Positions 59,434-64,000 of a DNA stretch of 64,000 nt are shown here, in pieces. Each line of letters opens with the position of its first letter. The stretch's first letter is position 1. The DNA comes from CAVPPA01 sp963841325. GTDB lineage: Bacteria; Patescibacteriota; Saccharimonadia; Saccharimonadales; UBA4665. The stretch is from NCBI GenBank assembly GCA_963841325.1, contig CAWJBZ010000005.1, forward strand, positions 1 through 64,000. The letters are read 5' to 3'. Below the pieces are notes generated by a model. That model saw nothing but the letters and a program-made list of their open reading frames with translations, made no database searches and was not told the origin of the DNA. A program made the translations under genes and the position numbers.

Positions 59434-60279
59434 TTATCGACAGGACAAATCGTAATCAGCCTGCATGATGATGTATTGAGCGACCATTACCGAACCGCCG
59501 CTAGTCAGACTCTGATCTCGGCAATTAGTTTGAGCTACGGTTTTATTGCCTAGACTGGCTATCCAGTCGATCAAACCATTAAGGTCTGATTGCTGAGCAG
59601 GCTTACCGACTATTATCCGCCACTGATCGGGAGTGGAATAAATACCGACTTTCGCTCCGATTTTATCAAAATAGGCAGTCATTCCCTCCAGTACATTGCT
59701 ATTCAAATTGGCATTACTGCTCCAGGTATTAATCAACTCCACATCCAGATACCAAATATATGAACCGGGGTTGGATAGGCCACGTTTATTGGCATCCAGA
59801 TTTGCCAGATTATAACCATATTGCCATGCACAGCTGGGGTCAATTTGCCCACGACAGGCTCCATAATAATTCGGGTCAGTAACACTGTTATCAACAACAT
59901 CTTTATCGCTTTTCGGCCAATCTGGTACTAATGGAGTAATATCGCTCGGATTAGCCGTATTAACATACAATGCTACCTTAGGTTGATAATATGTTCCGGT
60001 CGAACTGCCAGCCCATAGCAATTCTTCAAATAAACAAGGATTGGTTTGATTGGCCACACCATTATTAACCCCAACAATACCGAATAGTTGTCCATTGGGT
60101 AACGAAGTTATTTGACCACATTGAGGCCAGGAGATATCTTTGCCGGCTTGACTTTCCGAAGCAATTAGTTGACCTTGGCCAGCTGGTAGTGATTGAGTCA
60201 TGTTTGCCGTAAGCGCACTAATAATAATTACCGCAACAATCACGTTCACGGTCGTCATCAACATTTTGTCTATAGCCAT
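59434..60279 (-). CDS. Exported glycoside-hydrolase-like (GH25/DUF1906-type barrel) protein
   Basis: A 281-residue protein with an N-terminal signal anchor (about 7-28) and a barrel-like domain that starts DISWPQCG and continues FGIVGVNNG, 'VALYVNTANPSD', 'YIWYLDVELIN' and 'AKVGIYSTPDQW'. These strand motifs with acidic residues resemble GH25-like or Rv2525c-type barrels common in Actinobacteria; peptidoglycan or another glycan is the probable substrate. TATAAT lies 6 nt before the ATG (60291-60286). At least six Cys suggest disulfides. Confidence 0.65.
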   Translation of the reverse strand: MAIDKMLMTTVNVIVAVIIISALTANMTQSLPAGQGQLIASESQAGKDISWPQCGQITSLPNGQLFGIVGVNNGVANQTNPCLFEELLWAGSSTGTYYQPKVALYVNTANPSDITPLVPDWPKSDKDVVDNSVTDPNYYGACRGQIDPSCAWQYGYNLANLDANKRGLSNPGSYIWYLDVELINTWSSNANLNSNVLEGMTAYFDKIGAKVGIYSTPDQWRIIVGKPAQQSDLNGLIDWIASLGNKTVAQTNCRDQSLTSGGSVMVAQYIIMQADYDLSCR

Positions 60280-60397
60280 ATCGTAATTATATCTAAATCG
60301 TTCGCGGTAGTCGGCTATTTTCCGACGTCTTTCTGTCAGTCTTCAAAAGCATCAGCAAAACGACATAATCAGGCTTAGGAAAAGATCATTAGAGAGG

Positions 60398-60937
60398 CTA
60401 ACTATTGCTCCTGGATTCAAGAAATCTTTTAAGCCCTTCAGCTGCAATCTTAAGTCTGTCAGCAAAATTGTTATCATCTATTTGCAAATTAATATCCGCA
60501 CTATGTTCGGCCATAAATTCATTATGTTGCCCTAAATAGAAGTCTAGATTTCTATCAGCCCATAAAGCCCGGCCAGTTGCGCCATAAAATCCGGCGAGAA
60601 ATGGTTTTGTTAATTCCATGTTAATCATAAACCAGTCAAAACCAGATTGTAGAAAGCGCTGTTTGCGCTCGGCCCATCTTCTGTCCATGCTACCGTCAAA
60701 AATAAAAGATGTCCTGGTTGACATTAACCTGTTATGGCGTTCTTGAAGGCGCCTTTGGTATTCTTCTATTCCTCCAAGCTTGTTGATATCGTCTATTCTG
60801 AGATCTTCTCTTACTTCAAAGCGTATTTGATCTGTACTGAGTATCGGTAATCCAAATTCGCAGGACAAATAGTGAGCGACTGGTGTTTTAGAAGTACCAG
60901 GCATACCCGCAAACACCACAGCATACGGTTTCTCCAT
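60398..60937 (-). CDS. P-loop kinase-like protein (AAA_33/zeta-toxin fold)
   Basis: A 179-residue protein with a P-loop GMPGTSKTPVAHYL at residues 11-24, followed by 'LPILSTDQIRFEVRED', as in small AAA_33 kinases. Asp and Arg in the second motif would contact the substrate phosphate. 'FIFDGSMDRRW' is the middle strand. Members phosphorylate small molecules, nucleosides or antibiotics; which one cannot be told here. No antitoxin gene is adjacent. Confidence 0.75.
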   Translation of the reverse strand: MEKPYAVVFAGMPGTSKTPVAHYLSCEFGLPILSTDQIRFEVREDLRIDDINKLGGIEEYQRRLQERHNRLMSTRTSFIFDGSMDRRWAERKQRFLQSGFDWFMINMELTKPFLAGFYGATGRALWADRNLDFYLGQHNEFMAEHSADINLQIDDNNFADRLKIAAEGLKRFLESRSNS

Positions 60938-61000
60938 GAGAATATATTAAATCATTAAATCAAAAAGACTACTATTTCTAGAAGCTATAATACCTGTGGT

Positions 61001-61077
61001 TGGTGCGGGTCACGGGACTCTAACCCGTGGCCTCGTCCTTGGCAAGGACGCGCTCTAAACAACTGAGCTAGACCCGC
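61001..61077 (-). tRNA. tRNA-Gly (anticodon GCC) with unusual elbow pair
   Basis: Acceptor GCGGGTC/GACCCGC, loop TTGCCAA giving anticodon GCC, encoded CCA. The D-loop reads AGTTGTTTA and the T-loop TTAGAGT, so positions 19 and 56 are U and A in place of the near-universal G and C; the two changes would preserve a Watson-Crick pair. Confidence 0.95.
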
Positions 61078-61090
61078 AAAGTAACCACGA

Positions 61091-61113
61091 TTTTACCGAA
61101 AGACTCGGTAAAA
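61091..61113 (-). other. 9-bp hairpin between tRNA-Phe and tRNA-Gly
   Basis: TTTTACCGA (61091-61099) pairs perfectly with TCGGTAAAA (61105-61113). It may be a processing signal or a weak terminator between the two tRNAs. Confidence 0.5.
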
Positions 61114-61120
61114 ATCAACT

Positions 61121-61196
61121 TGGTGGCGACTCCCAGACTCGAACTGGGGACACAAGGCTCTTCAGGCCTCTGCTCTACCAACTGAGCTAAATCGCC
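61121..61196 (-). tRNA. tRNA-Phe (anticodon GAA)
   Basis: Acceptor GGCGATT/AGTCGCC, loop CTGAAGA giving anticodon GAA, normal G18-G19 and T-loop TTCGAGT, encoded CCA. Confidence 0.96.
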
Positions 61197-61212
61197 ATAT
61201 AAATACATCGTA

Positions 61213-61241
61213 ATGATAACTTCTTAAAGAGCTTTTATCAA
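61213..61241 (-). promoter_or_regulatory. Sigma70 promoter of the Phe-Gly tRNA operon
   Basis: On the minus strand TTGATA (61241-61236), 17-nt spacer, TATCAT (61218-61213); transcription would start about 10 nt before tRNA-Phe. Confidence 0.7.
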
Positions 61242-61265
61242 ACCTGCATTAAATCAAAAACAATT

Positions 61266-61985
61266 CTAGTGTACAGCCGTACCAAACAGATGACCAATAC
61301 TATAGGTTATTAACATGGCCAACGCTCCGCCTAGCACTACTCTCATTGTGGCTCTAACGCGTGATGCACCGCTAAATGAGGCACTAACATAACCCGTGAT
61401 ACATAAGGCCAGCAACACCGCCAATACTGTAACTATCAAATGGATGGATTGGTTAATTAAGATAATTGCCAGTAAGGGGATTAAGCCGCCGATGATAAAG
61501 GACAAAAACGATGAGATAGTGTTGGGTATGGGGTTTATTAAGTCTTTGCCGACCATTCCCATCTCTACTTCCATATGGGCTTTTAGTACATTGCGTCGAC
61601 TTAATTCCCGAGCAACTTCCTGGGCGGTTTTCTCGGTTAAACCTTTGGCTTGATAGTTTTCCTGCAGTTCTTCAAATTCTTGTTCCGGATATTTTTTAAG
61701 ATGTCCCTCTTCTCTGGCAATAAAAGCTTTCTGGGTATCGCGTTGACTACTGACGGAGACGTATTCGCCAACCGCCATCGACATCGCCCCAGCCACTAAG
61801 CCGGCCAGTCCGGCTGTAAAAATAGTTCCGCGGCTACTGGTCGCTCCGGCCACCCCAAGCACAATACTAGCCACCGAGACAATCCCATCATCGGCACCTA
61901 AAACCGCTGCCCGAAGGGCATTTAATCTATTAATCGATGAAGCATCATGGTCCGAATCAAAACTAGGAGCGTCCACCTCAGGCAT
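61266..61985 (-). CDS. VIT1/CCC1-family metal transporter
   Basis: A 239-residue membrane protein with the VIT layout: an N-terminal 'NALRAAVLGADDGIVSVAS', helices 1-2 with GLVAGAMSMAVGEYVSVSSQRD, a long acidic cytoplasmic region (about 95-145, rich in Glu, metal-binding in the family), then three helices. Family members carry Fe2+ or Mn2+ out of the cytosol. It starts 3 nt after the SPFH gene stop, so both are one transcript. Confidence 0.9.
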   Translation of the reverse strand: MPEVDAPSFDSDHDASSINRLNALRAAVLGADDGIVSVASIVLGVAGATSSRGTIFTAGLAGLVAGAMSMAVGEYVSVSSQRDTQKAFIAREEGHLKKYPEQEFEELQENYQAKGLTEKTAQEVARELSRRNVLKAHMEVEMGMVGKDLINPIPNTISSFLSFIIGGLIPLLAIILINQSIHLIVTVLAVLLALCITGYVSASFSGASRVRATMRVVLGGALAMLITYSIGHLFGTAVH

Positions 61986-61988
61986 TTA

Positions 61989-62762
61989 TTATTTTTCCTT
62001 TTCCATAAATTCTTTGACGCTCTTAGCAGTATCTAAGAATTGGGCCGGGAAGACAATGGTGCTGTTTTTCTCGACGGCAATGTCACTTAGAATCTGTAAA
62101 TTACGTAACTGTAAAGCAATCGGATGTGCCGAGATAATGTCTGCCGCCTGGCCTAATTTAGTAGCACTGAGTTGTTCTCCTTCGGCAGCAATAATCTTGG
62201 CTCGTTTTTCTCGTTCGGCCTCAGCTTGCTTAGCCATCGCCCGCTGCATTGATTCAGGCAATTGTATATCTTTTATTTCCACCGAACTTACATAGACACC
62301 CCATTTTTCGGTGACGTTTTCCAAAATTGTTCGAACTTTATTGTTAATGGCAGTGGTTTCACTAAGAATTTCATCTAAGGTGCTTTGCCCTATGACGTTA
62401 CGGACGGTCGTTTGGGCATTTTGATAAATAGCTGATACCACATTTTCAATTTCGATGATTGATTTAGCCGGGTCTTGAATCTTGTAATAGGCTACTGCTG
62501 CTACATCAACCGAAACATTATCTTTGGTAATTATTTTCTGTGATTCAATGGGCAAAGTAACAGTTCTCAGGCTGATTTTTCGCATTTGATCAACAATTGG
62601 AATAATCAAACGCAGCCCGGGCTGTTTGATACCGGAACGCAGTTTACCTAAGCGAAAAACCACTCCACGTTCATATTGATTAACCAAGCGAACACCGTTG
62701 GCGATAATGATCAACAAAAAAACAATAACCACCACCAGGATTGTAATTAAAGCTGTTGACAT
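61989..62762 (-). CDS. SPFH/Band 7 (slipin-stomatin) membrane protein
   Basis: About 257 residues: one N-terminal membrane segment (about 4-23), the SPFH domain starting 'NQYERGVVFRLGKLRSG', and a coiled helix with repeated AKQAEAEREKRAKIIAAEGE. It matches the slipin/stomatin group, which forms rings on membranes and often partners NfeD (absent here). The start is set at 62762 because GAGGGGAAAA precedes it; upstream ATGs lie close to or inside the tRNA-Ala gene. Confidence 0.93.
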   Translation of the reverse strand: MSTALITILVVVIVFLLIIIANGVRLVNQYERGVVFRLGKLRSGIKQPGLRLIIPIVDQMRKISLRTVTLPIESQKIITKDNVSVDVAAVAYYKIQDPAKSIIEIENVVSAIYQNAQTTVRNVIGQSTLDEILSETTAINNKVRTILENVTEKWGVYVSSVEIKDIQLPESMQRAMAKQAEAEREKRAKIIAAEGEQLSATKLGQAADIISAHPIALQLRNLQILSDIAVEKNSTIVFPAQFLDTAKSVKEFMEKEK

Positions 62763-62793
62763 TGGTTTTTCCCCTCGATTCATATTAATACTA

Positions 62794-62870
62794 TGGTGGA
62801 GCATATCGGACTCGAACCGATGGCCTCATTCATGCCATGAATGCGCGCTAACCAGCTGCGCCAATGCCCC
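62794..62870 (-). tRNA. tRNA-Ala (anticodon GGC)
   Basis: Acceptor GGGGCAT/ATGCTCC with the alanine G3-U70 pair, loop ATGGCAT giving anticodon GGC, T-loop TTCGAGT, encoded CCA (62796-62794). A TATAAG lies at 62897-62892 on the minus strand. Confidence 0.96.
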
Positions 62871-62974
62871 GGATAGGTTAACACCCTTACTCTTATAGAC
62901 CAGTCGTCTACAGACAACTAGTATTGTAGACCAGGAATGACAGACAGAGCAAGAACACTGGGTTAATAACGGCC

Positions 62975-63097
62975 AAATATAAATTAAACCGGACCATATC
63001 AGATCCGGTTTAGGTGTCGTGCGCGCCCACCCGGGCGCGGGCGCAAATGTTTGTTTTGATTAAGATATTTGTTTCACGCGCCGTATGCGCACGAATC
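62975..63097 (-). ncRNA. Candidate structured RNA downstream of ligA
   Basis: A good promoter at 63131-63104 would start an RNA near 63097. It has a long-range stem CGTGCGC (63093-63087) with GCGCACG (63024-63018), a very GC-rich hairpin GCGCCC/GGGCGC (63044-63039 with 63028-63023, which competes with part of the first stem) and a U-rich single-stranded middle. It ends in AAACCGGA/TCCGGTTT (62986-63011) followed by a T-rich stretch. No ORF is present. It does not match 6S, tmRNA, SRP or RNase P RNA as I know them. Confidence 0.45.
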
Positions 63098-63103
63098 ACT
63101 ATA

Positions 63104-63131
63104 AGCATAACATTTTTGCTTTACTCGTCAA
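63104..63131 (-). promoter_or_regulatory. Sigma70 promoter at the end of ligA
   Basis: On the minus strand TTGACG (63131-63126, overlapping the last ligA codons), 16-nt spacer, TATGCT (63109-63104). It would drive the candidate structured RNA and perhaps the tRNA-Ala gene beyond it. Confidence 0.55.
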
Positions 63132-64000
63132 GCTGCCGCTATCAGCTTTAAAAATTCCTGCTCGTTTATTTGAGGAGTACCTAATTGCCTGGCTTTCAGT
63201 AGTTTACTGGCACCAACTCCTTCACCCACCACTAGATAGGTGGTATCTTGAGCAATACTGGTTTGGAAAGTACCACCAAGCGAGCGAATCCGATCAGCCG
63301 CCAGATCGCGACTCATGTTTACTAAGGTACCGGTAATTACGAAACTTTTACCGTGTAATGGACCTTTTGCCCTAGATTGATAACGTGGTTTTATTCCCAA
63401 ATCCTTGAATTTTTCCAGCAGCCTTTGATTATCTCGGTCAGCAAACCAAGCTAAAATCGATTCCGCAACCACCCCACCGACACCTTCAACCTGCATTAAC
63501 TGATCAAGTGTGGCACCGCTCAATCGCTGCAGTGAACCGAAATGTTCCGCCAGATCAATCGCTGTCTGCGAACCAACGTGGCGAATGCCTAAACCGTAAA
63601 TGAATTTAGGTAGTTCCGGTGACTTCTTGGCTTGAACGGCATCAACTAGTTTCTGGGCGGAAATATCGGCAAACCGGTCAAGTTGAATGACTTGGGCTTT
63701 GGTCAAGCGGTAAATGTCCGCTAAATCACGTACCAGTTTAGTTTCCACTAAAGCTTCGCTATTCTTTTCGCCAAGCGTATCAATATCTAGAGCTGATTTA
63801 GAAGCAAAATGCACCAATGCCTGTTTTAATAATATCTTTCCGGAAGCTCCTTTGACGCGGTAAACAGCTTCACCTTCAGGTCTGACAAATTCCAGTTCCG
63901 GATACTGTCGTTTTAGCTCTTTTTCCATATTAAATTGGTGAACAGAGTGAGGACGTAATTTTTTCAATACCCGGGAGACTTGCGGGATTACGTCACCGGC
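63128..64000 (-). CDS. ligA: NAD-dependent DNA ligase, C-terminal part (runs off the right edge)
   Basis: The reading frame enters from the right edge (AGDVIPQVSRVLKK, end of the OB domain), passes the region of the zinc finger, then helix-hairpin-helix repeats (FIYGLGIRHVGSQTA, 'VEGVGGVVAESILAWF') and ends with a BRCT domain (GKSFVITGTLVNMSRD...YLVVGEGVGASKLLKA). This is the standard LigA order. The four cysteines that normally hold zinc after the OB domain are absent. The protein seals DNA nicks in replication. The N-terminal catalytic part lies outside the window. Confidence 0.93.
   Translation of the reverse strand, partial: AGDVIPQVSRVLKKLRPHSVHQFNMEKELKRQYPELEFVRPEGEAVYRVKGASGKILLKQALVHFASKSALDIDTLGEKNSEALVETKLVRDLADIYRLTKAQVIQLDRFADISAQKLVDAVQAKKSPELPKFIYGLGIRHVGSQTAIDLAEHFGSLQRLSGATLDQLMQVEGVGGVVAESILAWFADRDNQRLLEKFKDLGIKPRYQSRAKGPLHGKSFVITGTLVNMSRDLAADRIRSLGGTFQTSIAQDTTYLVVGEGVGASKLLKARQLGTPQINEQEFLKLIAAA

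Noticed and set aside
1..64000. Possible UGA recoding (as in Absconditabacteria or Gracilibacteria)
   Set aside because: TGA ends several clear genes at the expected place (toxin at 143, isochorismatase at 821, WxLIP-like at 22183, ligA at 63128), and full-length families contain no internal TGA, so the code is standard.
1..64000. CRISPR arrays or cas genes
   Set aside because: No series of short, evenly spaced repeats and no Cas-like protein was seen; the repeats present are long gene duplications or protein-coding repeats.

Overview
This 64 kb window looks like a chromosome segment of a Patescibacteria (CPR) bacterium, most likely Candidatus Saccharibacteria (TM7). The support is a standard genetic code with TGA used as a stop, moderate GC, single compact housekeeping genes, Gram-positive-type envelope genes (LCP protein, a membrane-anchored MurF-like ligase, Ddl), many one-pass secreted proteins of unknown function, and frequent leaderless promoters. 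There is no 16S rRNA gene here, so the phylum is an inference.

Left part (0-6 kb): a partial BrnT-like toxin with its antitoxin, a PH-like protein with an isochorismatase-fold protein, an RRM RNA-binding protein with a structured leader, an LCP transferase, and two more toxin-antitoxin modules (RHH/PIN and VbhA/Fic) around an unknown gene flanked by short direct repeats. 6-16 kb: exported small proteins, an MFS exporter, VKOR, a polysaccharide deacetylase, PKD and Ig-repeat surface proteins.

Central surface locus (16-31 kb): three exported proteins with a shared C-terminal end (two have a WxL-like signature), three membrane-anchored WxLIP/DUF916-like proteins, and two giant glycine-rich adhesins (1206 and 1197 aa). 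Each class carries a tandem duplication. The two adhesins share about 2.3 kb of apparently identical DNA but differ in their N-terminal domain and glycine-rich tip. This is the best candidate for an undescribed system: a WxL-like cell-surface complex with recombining adhesins.

31-45 kb: a MacB-type ABC exporter, a PKD protein with an LVNTG-type anchor, a TIM-barrel-like exported protein, and four adjacent minus-strand genes, three of which share an Asn/Thr/Gly-rich repeat. Next come a MarR/MFS pair, a nickel superoxide dismutase with its maturation protease (sodN-sodX), and a decayed IS3-family element sitting 27 bp upstream of sodN.

45-56 kb is a co-directional minus-strand housekeeping block: alpha/beta hydrolase, murF-like, ddl, leuS, rpmF, nusB, NUDIX, rnc, rpsP, khpA-like and a frameshifted trmD. 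56-64 kb carries six tRNA genes (Cys, Leu, Ala-CGC, Phe, Gly, Ala-GGC), an SGNH hydrolase, an ABC-2 exporter, a GH-like exported protein, a P-loop kinase-like protein, a VIT-family transporter, an SPFH protein, a candidate structured RNA, and the C-terminal part of ligA running off the window.
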